60,000 nucleotides of DNA from Liolophura sinensis (taxonomy: Eukaryota > Mollusca > Polyplacophora > Chitonida > Chitonidae), in contig NC_088295.1 in the NCBI RefSeq assembly GCF_032854445.1, positions 9,785,385 to 9,845,384 on the forward strand. Direction: 5' to 3'. Below, piece after piece: positions 59,700 through 60,000 of this stretch. Numbering within the stretch: position 1 is the stretch's first letter; every line of letters begins with the position of its first letter. The translations under genes were made by a program, and so were the position numbers. Under the pieces are notes generated by a model. It was given only the letters and a program-made list of their open reading frames with translations. It searched no databases and was not told the DNA's origin.

Positions 59700-59788
59700 T
59701 TGTCGGCGCACTCGCCGGGCGTTGAGTTCGGAAGGAACAACGTGGCTTTGCCATCTCTGTTTCTTTACTGGAAATATTGCCGTTGCAG
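59700..59788 (+). promoter_or_regulatory. Possible promoter and untranslated first exon of a plus-strand gene leaving the window
   Basis: A short CpG cluster (TCGGCGCACTCGCCGGGCG) and an ETS-like CGGAAG at 59729-59734 precede TTGCAG|GTATGT, a strong donor at 59788/59789. There is no ATG between 59700 and 59788, as expected of a 5' untranslated exon. The alternative reading on the minus strand is a 23-codon ORF (MAKPRCSFRTQ start, at 59754), which could be the first exon of the 56.6 kb gene, but I found no in-phase donor. Confidence 0.4.
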
Positions 59789-60000
59789 GTATGTTTATCA
59801 TTGTACTATGTGCCAAATATGAGATTTAATGGTGTCCGAATGAACTGTAACGGTATTTTGGTTGTTTCATTGAATAAACTGTAGTATTTTGACATATTTC
59901 AGGCGATTAGCGATTGTTACCATAGTAGCACCATTGTAAAAACTTTGTGTTGTCTAGATTTGATAAACTATCTCTTTTTGTTTGCTTACTATATTGATAG

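Overview
The window is animal nuclear DNA: AT-rich, with long introns, GT-AG splice sites, tRNA-derived SINEs with target-site duplications, and abundant minisatellites. The SINE 3' tails (a 'GGTGTTTTACGCCGTACTCAAGAA'-type tail read in pieces, and a 'TTTTTCAGTCATATGACGACG' tail) together with the many TACATGTA and TAGGCCTA words point to a lophotrochozoan, most likely a bivalve or gastropod mollusc. This placement is inference from repeat style; no search was run.

Positions 1 to about 44,150 are the 5' part of one minus-strand gene, the orthologue of Bicaudal-C (BicC/BICC1), an RNA-binding KH/SAM protein. Six coding exons can be placed to the base: exon 1 at 43650-43869, exon 2 at 34542-34588, exon 3 at 22537-22606, exon 4 at 11415-11494, exon 5 at 8451-8612 and exon 6 at 2299-2352. 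They join in phase to 633 nt (211 codons), covering the N-terminus, the first KH-like domain and most of the first canonical KH domain (GKGG loop). The rest of the gene (further KH units and the SAM domain) lies beyond position 1. A CCAAT box and a CRE-like site sit about 270-280 bp upstream of the start codon.

The introns are 2.8-12 kb and carry a set of mutually unrelated minisatellites: 61 bp units in intron 5, 77 bp in intron 4, 107 bp and 50 bp in intron 3, 56 bp and 49 bp in intron 2, and 58 bp and 34 bp in intron 1. The 49 bp array is 3.2 kb and has higher-order repeats of 8 units (392 bp) and 14 units (686 bp). The introns also hold several SINE copies and a foldback (MITE-like) element.

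Positions 44,150-56,500 appear intergenic. They contain a near-perfect 29 bp-arm hairpin, a truncated LINE 3' end (RNase H plus C-terminal Cys/His segment), several SINEs (one full-length with a 13 bp target-site duplication), poly-C/CA tracts, a decayed 50 bp array and a G-rich array with G-quadruplex potential.

Positions 56,591-57,285 hold the terminal coding exon of a second minus-strand gene: an acidic protein with seven consecutive heptads, which I do not recognise. A 32/41 bp minisatellite follows at 59 kb. A CpG-rich block with a strong splice donor at 59,788/59,789 looks like the untranslated first exon of a plus-strand gene that leaves the window.
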